Source: Ferruginibacter sp. (GTDB taxonomy: Bacteria > Bacteroidota > Bacteroidia > Chitinophagales > Chitinophagaceae). From it: 64,000 bases of DNA. Shown here in pieces: positions 36,117-44,633 of this stretch (positions are counted from its first letter, which is position 1; each line of letters opens with the position of its first letter). A program made the translations under genes and the position numbers. The DNA lies in assembly GCA_016786725.1 (NCBI GenBank), contig JAEUVU010000007.1, positions 1 through 64,000 on the forward strand, read 5' to 3'. Below the pieces are notes generated by a model that saw only the letters and a list, made by a program, of their open reading frames with translations, was not told the origin of the DNA and ran no database searches.

Positions 36117-36862
36117 TGTGCATTTGGATAGGCTCTTTGCAAATACTGAAGTTCGGTAAGTATATAGCCAAGATGTTCTGTGTGTACACCGGTTTTACCG
36201 CCGGTTTGCATAAAAACAGCCCCCCCACCCCCCAAAGGGGGGATTGGCAAAGTTGCTTCTTCAAAAACGGAAGTTACTTTTTTCATCCAGCCTTCTTTTA
36301 ATAAAGCAACATCAAAACCGGCCTGTAATTCAAAATCAGCAGCAATAAACAATTCACCGGTATATCTCCACAGTTCATCCATTGCTTTTAACATGCGATC
36401 ATGACTTTCTTCCGTTCCATCGCCCAGGCGTATTACCCATTCGCTGCTCCATCGCTGGTGATAGGCAACTTCTTTTAATGCTTTGGCAGCAATGGCGGCT
36501 ATCTGCTCATCATTACCGGTTTGTAATTTTTCATACAGCAACGATTGATAAGCGCTAAAGAAAAACTGGCGAAGAACGGTTTGGGCCCAATCGCCATTTG
36601 GCTGTTCAGCCAGTAAGCAATTTTTAAATTCTCTTTCGGTTCTTAAATAAGCCAGCGAATCTTCAGTTGCTTCATGCCCAATTAATGTTGCCGCATACTG
36701 GTAAAAATTTCTTGATTGCCCTAAAAGGTCAAGCGAAATATTGGTGATGGCGATATCCTGTTCCAGTACCGGCCCATGGCCGCACCATTCTGCATTGCGT
36801 TGTGCAAGAATTAAGTTGCTATCTGCAAGATGCAGTGTGTAATCAATCAGTGAACTCTTCAT
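36110..36862 (-). CDS. paaC: 1,2-phenylacetyl-CoA epoxidase structural subunit PaaC
   Basis: 250 residues, ferritin-like. LADSNLILAQRNAEWCGHGPVLEQDIAITN, DLLGQSRNFYQYAA and HTEHLGYILTELQYLQRAYP are family hallmarks. PaaC supports the catalytic PaaA subunit in the AC core. Odd: the loop TLPIPPLGGGGAVFMQTGG before the C-terminal helix is longer than in the E. coli protein; the extra PPLGGGG is encoded by a C/G-run element at 36220-36242 inside the gene. The reading frame is kept. Confidence 0.92.
   Translation of the reverse strand: MKSSLIDYTLHLADSNLILAQRNAEWCGHGPVLEQDIAITNISLDLLGQSRNFYQYAATLIGHEATEDSLAYLRTEREFKNCLLAEQPNGDWAQTVLRQFFFSAYQSLLYEKLQTGNDEQIAAIAAKALKEVAYHQRWSSEWVIRLGDGTEESHDRMLKAMDELWRYTGELFIAADFELQAGFDVALLKEGWMKKVTSVFEEATLPIPPLGGGGAVFMQTGGKTGVHTEHLGYILTELQYLQRAYPNAQW
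36219..36243. repeat. C/G-run hairpin element embedded in paaC
   Basis: On the plus strand seven C, one A, six C (36228-36233), AAA, six G (36237-36242). The C6-AAA-G6 part is a hairpin. Its sequence resembles short dispersed C6TTTG6-type intergenic repeats of Bacteroidota, but here it lies in frame in paaC. The long homopolymers would be prone to slippage. Confidence 0.6.
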
Positions 36863-36893
36863 CAGCGAAATCGTTTAAATCAAAAATCAGTGT

Positions 36894-37265
36894 TTACATA
36901 TGTGCTACTTCATCAGGCAATACATAAAAAGTAGGATGACGGTAAACCTTATCAATGGCTGGCTCGTACAGCTCACCGGCTTCTTCAGGATTAGAAGCAG
37001 TAATGAATTTGCTTTCAACAACCCAAATACTAACTCCTTCCTGGCGGCGGGTATATACATCCCTTGCATTTTCAATGGCCATAGCTGCATCGGCTGCATG
37101 AAGGCTGCCAACATGCTTATGGTCGAGGCCCTGCTTGCTGCGTACAAAAACTTCCCATAAAGGCCAAGAGTGTGCATTGTCTGCTTTAGCAGCTTCAGTT
37201 TTACCGCCTGTATTTTCTTCGGGTATATCTCCGTAATAAAATTTCTTAATAAAATAGTTGTTCAT
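36894..37265 (-). CDS. paaB: 1,2-phenylacetyl-CoA epoxidase subunit PaaB
   Basis: 123 residues. SWPLWEVFVRSKQGLDHKHVGSLHAADAAMAIENARDVYTRR is the PaaB core (longer stretches not shown). PaaB bridges the PaaAC core in the epoxidase complex. A 20-residue N-terminal extension rich in Glu/Lys is seen compared with the ~95-residue E. coli protein. Located 31 bp upstream of paaC, same operon. Confidence 0.92.
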   Translation of the reverse strand: MNNYFIKKFYYGDIPEENTGGKTEAAKADNAHSWPLWEVFVRSKQGLDHKHVGSLHAADAAMAIENARDVYTRRQEGVSIWVVESKFITASNPEEAGELYEPAIDKVYRHPTFYVLPDEVAHM

Positions 37266-37279
37266 CGTTTTACAATTTA

Positions 37280-37693
37280 TCAGTTTATAACTTCTACATT
37301 ATAGCGTGTAAATAATGCAGAGTCTTGCGGGGTTCCGTTGCTGGTTAAAAATTTATAGAGCTTAAAATTTGTTTTGCCTGTTTTTGCCGGAAACATCACA
37401 ATGGTTTTGCTGATGCTTCCGCCCTGCATATCAGGTGAGTTGTTGTCTTTTGTAATCACTTCCAGCAATTGAATGATATCCATGCTGTCGCTCAACCCAA
37501 AATAGGTTGATGCTTCATAAGCGCAGCCACGGCAGGCGCTTTCGTGTATCACCAATGTGTCTGTAAGCTTTATAATGTTAAGTGTATCGCTTCGCAACAC
37601 AACCCGTTTATCAGTAATTACTTTTTCTGACGACTGGTTGTTGCAACAGATAAAAAACATACCCACCAGAAATAACCACATTATTTTTTTCAT
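37280..37693 (-). CDS. Lipoprotein inserted between paaA and paaB
   Basis: 137 residues. The lipobox MFFICC gives an acylated Cys near residue 16. The mature domain has a Cys pair (ESACRGCAYEAS) and a beta-rich C terminus. No family recognised and no known Paa role. The ATG shares one base with the paaA stop (TGATG), and 14 bp separate it from paaB, so it is co-translated with the epoxidase operon although it would be envelope-located. Confidence 0.75.
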   Translation of the reverse strand: MKKIMWLFLVGMFFICCNNQSSEKVITDKRVVLRSDTLNIIKLTDTLVIHESACRGCAYEASTYFGLSDSMDIIQLLEVITKDNNSPDMQGGSISKTIVMFPAKTGKTNFKLYKFLTSNGTPQDSALFTRYNVEVIN

Positions 37694-38637
37694 CAGGCTG
37701 CTGCTTGTTTTTTATGTTTGCTCTTTTCTGCATAAGCTATTGCTGCTTCTCTTACCCAGGCTCCTTCATCGTGTGCTTTATTACGGGCTGCTAGTCTTTG
37801 TTTGTTGCAGGGGCCGTTCCCTTTTACCACGTTCCAGAATTCATCCCAGTTTATTTCGCCAAAATCATAATGCTTTCTTTCTTCGTTCCATTGCAGTTTA
37901 TCATCGGGCAGTTTCATGCCCAGCACTTTTATCTGTTCCGCTATCATATCAACAAACTGCTGGCGCAGTTCATCATTGGTTTTTCTTTTTATTTTCCACT
38001 TCATGCTCTGGTCGCTGTTGGTGCTCTCGCTGTCTTTTGGTCCAAACATCATCAGGCTTGGCCACCACCAGCGGTTGATGGCATCCTGGCACATGGCTTT
38101 TTGTGCATCTGTTCCTTTGCTCAATACCAGCAAGGCTTCAAATCCCTGGCGCTGGTGAAAACTTTCTTCTTTACAAATACGGACCATGGCTCTTGCATAA
38201 GGCCCGTAACTGGTGCGGCAAAGCATTACCTGGTTTAAGATGGCAGCGCCGTCAACCAGCCATCCAATAGCACCCATATCGGCCCAGGTTAATGAAGGGT
38301 AATTAAAAATGGAAGAGTATTTTGCTTTACCACTGTGGAGGTCGGCGATCATTTCATCACGAGAGCTGCCCAATGTTTCGGCAGCAGAATAAAGATAAAG
38401 GCCATGTCCGCCTTCGTCCTGCACTTTTGCAATAAGTATGGCTTTGCGTTTTAATGATGGCGCCCTGCTTATCCAGTTGCCTTCGGGCAACATGCCTACC
38501 ACTTCGCTGTGTGCATGCTGGCTTATCTGGCGTATGTTGGTTTTACGGTAAGCCTCCGGCATCCAGTCTTTAGGTTCTATCTTTATTTCATTGTCAATCT
38601 TTTCCTGGAATATTTTTTCAAGATCCTGTATGGACAT
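37693..38637 (-). CDS. paaA: 1,2-phenylacetyl-CoA epoxidase catalytic subunit PaaA
   Basis: 314 residues, the usual length. The ferritin-like di-iron site is formed by Glu45 (HAHSEVVG), Glu75 and His78 (VQDEGGHG), and Glu157/158 with His161 ([10 protein letters not shown]). PaaA epoxidises the aromatic ring of phenylacetyl-CoA using O2 and electrons from PaaE. Start ATG at 38637, 18 bp after a TAGATTTG -7 element, with an inverted operator-like repeat directly upstream. Confidence 0.95.
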   Translation of the reverse strand: MSIQDLEKIFQEKIDNEIKIEPKDWMPEAYRKTNIRQISQHAHSEVVGMLPEGNWISRAPSLKRKAILIAKVQDEGGHGLYLYSAAETLGSSRDEMIADLHSGKAKYSSIFNYPSLTWADMGAIGWLVDGAAILNQVMLCRTSYGPYARAMVRICKEESFHQRQGFEALLVLSKGTDAQKAMCQDAINRWWWPSLMMFGPKDSESTNSDQSMKWKIKRKTNDELRQQFVDMIAEQIKVLGMKLPDDKLQWNEERKHYDFGEINWDEFWNVVKGNGPCNKQRLAARNKAHDEGAWVREAAIAYAEKSKHKKQAAA

Positions 38638-38654
38638 AGCTGATAATTTAGATA

Positions 38655-38662
38655 CAAATCTA
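38655..38662 (-). promoter_or_regulatory. -7 promoter element of the paaA operon
   Basis: On the minus strand TAGATTTG, a full TAnnTTTG match, 17 bp before the paaA ATG. The operator palindrome at 38670-38687 occupies the spacer between -7 and -33. Confidence 0.6.
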
Positions 38663-38669
38663 ACAAAAA

Positions 38670-38687
38670 AACTAACAACTGTTAGTT
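38670..38687. promoter_or_regulatory. Candidate TetR operator in the paaA promoter
   Basis: AACTAAC-AACT-GTTAGTT: 7-bp arms, 4-bp spacer. The same architecture and core sequence recurs before the tetR-paaE genes (46837-46858). The location in the core promoter suggests repression that is relieved by phenylacetyl-CoA or a related ligand. Confidence 0.65.
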
Positions 38688-39045
38688 ATACGGCATTAAA
38701 AAACCCCTTTAACTAATCCATTTGGATTATTTGGTGCTACGCTTCAAGAAGATAGCTTTACGTAGAAGGTAAATGCAGGTCATTGTACAAACATGGGCTG
38801 GTGAAAATCAGATTATTATACAGAAATAAAAGGCTGTTTTAGTTATTTTTTAAGCTGATTATTACTATATTTAAAGTGCTGATTCACTCCTTTGACGAAC
38901 TGCACTTATCTTAAAAATACTGACACCGCCGGTTTATTAATATGCTTCTGCTGAAGCTGATTTTTACCATTTTTCCTGTGTTTAAAACCTTTGTGAACAA
39001 CAGAGCCTTTCAACATTTTTTTATATAAAACCAAAACCAATCATC
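38688..39045. other. Intergenic region between paaA and the FHA-protease gene
   Basis: About 360 bp without a convincing ORF. It holds a 7-bp inverted repeat TAATCCA-TT-TGGATTA (38713-38728) and an AT-rich stretch before the FHA gene. No clear -7 element was found for the plus-strand gene cassette, though a promoter must lie here. Confidence 0.4.
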
Positions 39046-40710
39046 ATGAGCACAACTATTGAAAGATATGTCATCAGGCATATATCAGGTACCAAGGCTA
39101 ACCAGGTGGAAGAATTTGATTTCAGCAAACAGGAACTTTCCATTGGCCGCACTGCCGGTAGCGACATTCAGTATGATCCCGAGCAGGAAGTTATTGTAAG
39201 CCGGGAGCATGGTAAGATCGTAAAAATAACTTCCGATCCTCCTCAGTTTTCAATAACCGATAACAACAGCCGCAACGGCATCTTTGTAAATAAAACACGT
39301 GTAAAGGGATCGGCTGCATTAAAGCCGGGGGATGAAGTGCAGCTGGGCAGCAACGGGCCTGTGTTTGCTTTCGACATATATCCAAGGCCTCAAAACATGA
39401 TGATGGAAACCAAGATCATGGATATTCCAACCTCTATCAAAGCCACTACTGTTTCTGAAATTAATCCCGGAGTATCAGCCTCAGCATCTGAGCCTGTAAA
39501 AACGGGACTGGGAAAACAAACGGTGGAAAGGATGCTGGTAGCCGAAAGAAAAAAATCTTATGGCACCATGGGGATCATTATTGGTTTGCTGGTTGTTGCA
39601 CTTGGTGTACTGGGCTATGTTTACAGGGATAATCTTTTTGGCCCTAAAACAGTTGAAGACCCTAAAACCAAAGGCAAAAAAACAACAGATGAGATTGCCC
39701 GTGAAAACGATGAAAAAGTTGTACAGATAGAATTTGGCTGGCAATTGTATGATACTAAAACAAAGGATGAATATGTACATGAGTTTACGCAGGTACCGGA
39801 TGAGAATGGCCAGCCCAGGTGGATGGGCATTTATATACAAAACGGCCAGGGTAAAATTGAACCCTATCTGAGCACCAAACGCAACTCCCGTAATGGCATA
39901 CCCATTTCTGTTTACGGTGCATCAGGTTCAGGTTTTGTAGTTGGGGAAGATGGATATATACTTACCAACCGCCATGTTGCCGCCGGCTGGAATACCCGCT
40001 GGAGTTTTCCGGATTTTGCTTTCCCCGGTTTATTATTCACAGGGTATGATAGTAAAGGGAATATGACGTTTGACAAAAATCCTGTTCAGGCCAATGAGGT
40101 TTTTGGCTGGGTGCCGGCAAATTCAAAAATGGCCGAAGGCCGGCCGGTTGCTCCGGGGCAAATTAAAGGAGATAATACCTATATGTATGTTGTTTTTTCT
40201 GGTACTACCGACCGCAGGCAGGCGCATCTTGAACTTCCATCTGCCGACCACGATGTGGCCCTTATAAAAGTTAATATACCAACATCTTTGAAAAAGGTAA
40301 CCATGCTGGATAATTATGATAAAGTGGAGGCCGGGCAAACTATTACCATAATGGGATACCCGGGTATTGCACCCCAGCCATTAAAAATAAAGAGCTCCAA
40401 AGACCCCTTTAACCCTGAATGGAGCCAATCAACGGCACCCACACCTACCGTTACACCAGGAACAATAGGCCGTGTTGTGCCGGCCAGTTCCATGAAAGAT
40501 CTTACCATGAGTGAAAGCGGGTTTGGCGACTCATACCAGCTTACCGCTAATGCTACCGGAGGTGGAAACAGCGGCGGGCCGGTGTACGATGATAAAGGGA
40601 ATGTGATAGGAATCTTTTATGCCTCTTTCAATGACGGGCAAACAAAAATAACTTTTGCAGTGCCTATTAAATATGGCTTGGAGCTTATGGGGGTACGGAA
40701 GGCAAAATAA
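39046..40710 (+). CDS. FHA domain - transmembrane - trypsin-like serine protease
   Basis: 554 residues. Residues 30-110 form an FHA domain (LSIGRTAGSD, IVSREHGKI, DNNSRNGIFVN) that binds phosphothreonine on the cytoplasmic side. A single membrane segment at about 173-193 follows a linker. The periplasmic part is a chymotrypsin-fold protease: His310 (ILTNRHVAAG), Asp403 (ADHDVALIKV), Ser509 (GGGNSGGPVYD). The layout suggests that kinase signalling inside the cell could control proteolysis outside. First gene of a cassette with two kinases and a PP2C phosphatase. Confidence 0.88.
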   Translation: MSTTIERYVIRHISGTKANQVEEFDFSKQELSIGRTAGSDIQYDPEQEVIVSREHGKIVKITSDPPQFSITDNNSRNGIFVNKTRVKGSAALKPGDEVQLGSNGPVFAFDIYPRPQNMMMETKIMDIPTSIKATTVSEINPGVSASASEPVKTGLGKQTVERMLVAERKKSYGTMGIIIGLLVVALGVLGYVYRDNLFGPKTVEDPKTKGKKTTDEIARENDEKVVQIEFGWQLYDTKTKDEYVHEFTQVPDENGQPRWMGIYIQNGQGKIEPYLSTKRNSRNGIPISVYGASGSGFVVGEDGYILTNRHVAAGWNTRWSFPDFAFPGLLFTGYDSKGNMTFDKNPVQANEVFGWVPANSKMAEGRPVAPGQIKGDNTYMYVVFSGTTDRRQAHLELPSADHDVALIKVNIPTSLKKVTMLDNYDKVEAGQTITIMGYPGIAPQPLKIKSSKDPFNPEWSQSTAPTPTVTPGTIGRVVPASSMKDLTMSESGFGDSYQLTANATGGGNSGGPVYDDKGNVIGIFYASFNDGQTKITFAVPIKYGLELMGVRKAK

Positions 40711-40748
40711 TAATCCGGGAAGGTCAAATACCTGATTATATATTGCTG

Positions 40749-41969
40749 ATGAGCCATCTGCAGAAAATGGAATACACTAATTATAAAAATGAAGAAATAG
40801 GAGGATACCGCCTGATCGAAAAAATAGGATCAGGCGGTATGGGTGATGTGTACAAAGCCTTTAATGCAGCACTTCATAGAACCGCAGCGGTAAAAATTCT
40901 TCACCAAAAAGAAATGTCGGAGCGGTTCAGAAACGAGGCCTATATTCAGTCTTCGGTAAGTCATCCAAATATTGCACGCCTGTATGAATACCTGGTTACA
41001 GGCGAAACCGCCTGCATCATCATGGAATATGTGGATGGAGATCCGCTGAGCGATTACCTGCACAGAAGAGGAAAATTATCAAGCGAAGAAGCAGAAAATT
41101 TTATTAAACAAATAGCATCATCACTTGCTTATTTGCATAGTAAAGACATACTTCACCGGGATATAAAGCCACAGAATTTTAAAATACAGCCCAACGGAAC
41201 TGTAACCATGCTTGATTTTGGGATTGCCAAAAGCAGGTACACACCTAAATTAACCCAGCAGGGCTATATGGTTGGCACCACCGAGTATATGGCGCCCGAA
41301 CAGTTTCGCCAGCAGGTTGAAAAAAAATCGGATATGTGGAGCCTGGGTGTGCTGGCTTATGAACTGGTAACCGGCCATATGCCATTTCATGCTGATAATG
41401 CTGTAGCCATGCGTTATAAAATTGAAAAAGGCGATTATACCAAACCACGTGTGCTTGTTCCATCAATATCAAATAAGCTAAATACTGTTATCGAAAAATG
41501 CCTGCAGGTTAATCCTTCAAACCGCATATCAGCATCGGGTGTGGAAATGCTGTTGAGCGATAAAAAGGAACCGGCAGCAAGTAAAGTATCTGCACCACAA
41601 ATAAAGATCAATCGCAAAACAGGGCTGGCGGCGGCAGCAGTAGTGCTGTCAATTATTTTGATACTGATCATTATTCCCAAAGGGGGCAACAATAAAGAAA
41701 CAGAAGATTTGGGGGGAGAAAACGATAATACCGAACAGCCGGCAACAGAACTGCAGAAGCTGACTGTAGATGTACCCAATGCTTCCAATGCTTATATTGT
41801 TCTTGCAGATGGAACCACGGAAAAGCTGCCCTATACTTTCAGCGGTAAAGAAGGAGAGAATTTAAAATTCAGGCTGGAGGCCAATGGATACGAGCCAAAA
41901 GATGTTGACGTGTCTATTACGGTTGGCCGCAGATCTTATCAATATAATCTTGAAAAAATAAACGAATAG
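40749..41969 (+). CDS. Transmembrane Ser/Thr protein kinase with PEGA-like tail
   Basis: 406 residues from the ATG at 40749; the TTG at 40743 is rejected, and an ATG at 40767 is possible. The kinase domain (about 15-270) has GSGGMGDVYKA, Lys49 (AAVKIL), catalytic HRDIKPQN (Asp138), DFG (156-158) and MAPEQ. The membrane segment is at about 292-310 and is followed by an acidic linker and a ~70-residue PEGA-like beta domain (KLTVDVPNASNAYIVLADG) outside. Hanks-type kinase that can phosphorylate Thr on FHA partners. 38 bp after the FHA-protease gene. Confidence 0.9.
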   Translation: MSHLQKMEYTNYKNEEIGGYRLIEKIGSGGMGDVYKAFNAALHRTAAVKILHQKEMSERFRNEAYIQSSVSHPNIARLYEYLVTGETACIIMEYVDGDPLSDYLHRRGKLSSEEAENFIKQIASSLAYLHSKDILHRDIKPQNFKIQPNGTVTMLDFGIAKSRYTPKLTQQGYMVGTTEYMAPEQFRQQVEKKSDMWSLGVLAYELVTGHMPFHADNAVAMRYKIEKGDYTKPRVLVPSISNKLNTVIEKCLQVNPSNRISASGVEMLLSDKKEPAASKVSAPQIKINRKTGLAAAAVVLSIILILIIIPKGGNNKETEDLGGENDNTEQPATELQKLTVDVPNASNAYIVLADGTTEKLPYTFSGKEGENLKFRLEANGYEPKDVDVSITVGRRSYQYNLEKINE

Positions 41970-41972
41970 ATC

Positions 41973-42902
41973 ATGGGTTGGATAAATAATTTGTTTGGCA
42001 GAAAAAAAGAACCGCATACCGAAGTGTATAAAAGCAATATGGCCGAACATGCAGAAATAAAAGCTGTTGTGCTTAGTGATCTTGGTAACATCCGTACCAA
42101 TAATGAAGACATGGGATTGTTCTTTAAAATTGCCGATAAAAATGTGATACGTGAAAAAGGATACATGCTGATAGTGGCTGATGGCATGGGAGGCCACCAG
42201 GCAGGCGAAGTAGCCAGCAGGATGGCGACAGATATTATCAGCCACGAATACTTTAAAATGAGCGGCGGCCCGGTAGAAAAAAATCTTGCAAAAGTATTAA
42301 CGCTGGCAAATAAAAGTATTTTTGAAAAAGCATCATCAAGCGATGCACACAAAGGTATGGGTACCACCTGCACAACGCTTGTAGTAATTGATAAGGCCGT
42401 GTATTACGCTCATGTAGGCGATAGCAGGGCATATATGCAGAAAGGGAACAGTATCTTTCAAATAACAACCGACCACACATATGTGCAGGAATTGGTGAAT
42501 AATGGCGATATTACAGCAGCGGAAGCTGCTGTGCATCCTAAAAGAAATATTCTTACCAATGCCATGGGCACCAAACCCGATATGAGGGTTGATACAGGTA
42601 AATTTGCATATGCACTGGATGACAATGACCGCTTATTACTTTGTTCAGACGGGCTTTATGATTATTTAAACGATAATGAATTAAAAGAGATACTGATTGC
42701 GAATGACATAAAAACATCAGCCCAGATAATGATACAGCAGGCAAAGGCAAGAGGAGGACATGATAATATTACAGTGGTGATAGCAGAGCGAAAAAAAGAC
42801 GCTCCTGATCCGGGTTCGCCTGGCGCAACTGAAGAAAAACTAACAAGAGATGTGGATCTGCCCAAAATGACCAGGGATGCAGAACTGCCCACTGAATTTT
42901 AA
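41973..42902 (+). CDS. PP2C-family Ser/Thr protein phosphatase
   Basis: 309 residues. RTNNEDMGLF, VADGMGGHQAG (Asp70-Gly71), HVGDSRAYM, LLLCSDGLYDYL and GGHDNITVVIAE are the metal- and phosphate-binding motifs. It reverses Hanks-kinase phosphorylation. The N terminus starts with WINNLFGRKKEPH and may associate with the membrane. The last 27 residues contain two near copies of TRDxxLP (LTRDVDLP, MTRDAELP), possible phospho-Thr/FHA-binding sites. Only 3 bp from the first kinase gene and 12 bp from the next one, so it is one operon. Confidence 0.92.
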   Translation: MGWINNLFGRKKEPHTEVYKSNMAEHAEIKAVVLSDLGNIRTNNEDMGLFFKIADKNVIREKGYMLIVADGMGGHQAGEVASRMATDIISHEYFKMSGGPVEKNLAKVLTLANKSIFEKASSSDAHKGMGTTCTTLVVIDKAVYYAHVGDSRAYMQKGNSIFQITTDHTYVQELVNNGDITAAEAAVHPKRNILTNAMGTKPDMRVDTGKFAYALDDNDRLLLCSDGLYDYLNDNELKEILIANDIKTSAQIMIQQAKARGGHDNITVVIAERKKDAPDPGSPGATEEKLTRDVDLPKMTRDAELPTEF

Positions 42903-42914
42903 GAACAGAAAATT

Positions 42915-44570
42915 ATGATTGGAGAAAAAATACATTCTTACGAAATAACAGAACACCTGGGAAGAGGAGGCATGGGCAATGTGTATAAGGCAACCGATAC
43001 CATGCTTGGCAGGGATGTGGCATTAAAAATGCTGCACCCGCAGCTTACCATGGAATCTCAGTTTCTCGACAGGTTTAAAAAAGAAGCAAGGGTGCTGGCG
43101 CAACTGCTGCACCCGAACATTGCTGTTATCTACAATTTTATTGAGCAGGGCGGAAATCATTTTATGGTTATGGAATATGTGGAAGGCACCAACCTGGATG
43201 ATCTGCTGAAAAAATATAAAACATTGCCTGCCGGATTTGTGGTGCCCGTTTTTATACAGGTGCTGGAAGGATTGAAACATGCCCACCGGAAAAATATTTT
43301 TCACAGGGATATTAAGCCTGCCAATATTATGCTTACGCCTGATGATACGGTTAAGCTGATGGATTTTGGCATTGCCAAAGTTGGCGGTGAACAAAAGATG
43401 ACGCAGGTAAATAAGATCGTAGGCACAGTTGAATTTATGGCTCCCGAACTTTTGCAGGGAAAAGATGCCTCGGCAGCTTCTGATATTTATGCGGCCGGCG
43501 TAACCTTGTATGAATTGCTTTGCGGTAAACTTCCATTTGTTGCCGATACTGATTTTAACCTCATGCAGGCTATTATGAAGGAAAAGGTAGTTCACCCAAT
43601 AAAATGTAATGCTACCGTGCCCAAAGCGCTCAGCGATATTGTGATGAAAGCGCTTGACAAAAACCCAGCTGCAAGGTTTGCTGATGCTGCTGCTTTTCAA
43701 CAGGCATTGATAAATGCTTTTCCCAATTACAGAAATATAAACATGGCTTCTCTTGCTGCGGCTTCATTGGCCTATGCACAGGGCGGCCCTGCAACCAGGT
43801 TTGAAAAAATAACCAATGCCGGAATGGAAACCCGTGTGGAAACATGGGCCAAACCTTTATCGGCTCTTGAGCATTCAAAAGAGCATGTTGTAAAAAATAA
43901 AAAAGTTTATTTAACTGGATTGCTGCTTTTGATATGCATGTTCATTGTTATCGGGCTTGTAAAAAATAAAAAACCGGAACGGGAAACTGCAGACACCGGG
44001 CAGCCCAAACCACAGGATAAAGGTGGCGGGGTTATTCCTCCACCGGATGTAACCCAGGGATCAAACCCGGTTGTTGACAGGCGTGAACCCGTAACTGAGC
44101 CGGACAAAGAAAAAGCTCCCGAAAAAAAGGAACCTGAAAAAGTAAAAGAAAAACCCGGGGAAGTAAAATCATCTGACAAAATTGGCATTAAGCCTGCCGA
44201 AGAAGAAGAAAGGAAAGAAGAAAAACCTGCACCCCCAAAAGATGTCCTGATAATGTCGAAGGTTGAGATACAACTTTATTTACAGAACGACCTTGGCAAT
44301 GCTCCTGAAAGGCAGGATATACCGGTAACTTTTTCGCTGAAAAATAATGTAGAGTACAAGGGAGTTACAATCATTAAACAGGGGGCCGTAGCCAGGGGAA
44401 TTATAAAACTTGGTAAAGTACAAACAGACGTTGATATTAATTCTATAACTGCAGCCAACGGCCAGCAACTAAACCTGAAAGCCCAGCGTGGACATGGCAG
44501 GCGCAATGAAATTACCTCTAACAGAAACTATACAGCTATTATATTGCCAGGAGTAAGGTTAAAATTTTAA
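42915..44570 (+). CDS. Second transmembrane Ser/Thr protein kinase
   Basis: 551 residues. Kinase domain 8-270 with GRGGMGNVYKA, Lys38 (VALKML), HRDIKPANIML (Asp132), DFGIAK (150-155) and MAPELL. A juxtamembrane stretch precedes the membrane helix at about 331-349. Outside come a long Pro/Glu/Lys linker (351-440) and a ~105-residue C-terminal domain (VEIQLYLQNDLGNAPERQD, TDVDINSITAANGQ, YTAIILPGVRLKF) that I do not recognise. The same operon contains its likely phosphatase and an FHA protein. Confidence 0.9.
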   Translation: MIGEKIHSYEITEHLGRGGMGNVYKATDTMLGRDVALKMLHPQLTMESQFLDRFKKEARVLAQLLHPNIAVIYNFIEQGGNHFMVMEYVEGTNLDDLLKKYKTLPAGFVVPVFIQVLEGLKHAHRKNIFHRDIKPANIMLTPDDTVKLMDFGIAKVGGEQKMTQVNKIVGTVEFMAPELLQGKDASAASDIYAAGVTLYELLCGKLPFVADTDFNLMQAIMKEKVVHPIKCNATVPKALSDIVMKALDKNPAARFADAAAFQQALINAFPNYRNINMASLAAASLAYAQGGPATRFEKITNAGMETRVETWAKPLSALEHSKEHVVKNKKVYLTGLLLLICMFIVIGLVKNKKPERETADTGQPKPQDKGGGVIPPPDVTQGSNPVVDRREPVTEPDKEKAPEKKEPEKVKEKPGEVKSSDKIGIKPAEEEERKEEKPAPPKDVLIMSKVEIQLYLQNDLGNAPERQDIPVTFSLKNNVEYKGVTIIKQGAVARGIIKLGKVQTDVDINSITAANGQQLNLKAQRGHGRRNEITSNRNYTAIILPGVRLKF

Positions 44571-44633
44571 AGCCGGCAGCTGTAATTCAACCGAATGCTT
44601 TATTATTGCGGTTTGAAATTAATTTAAAACAAC

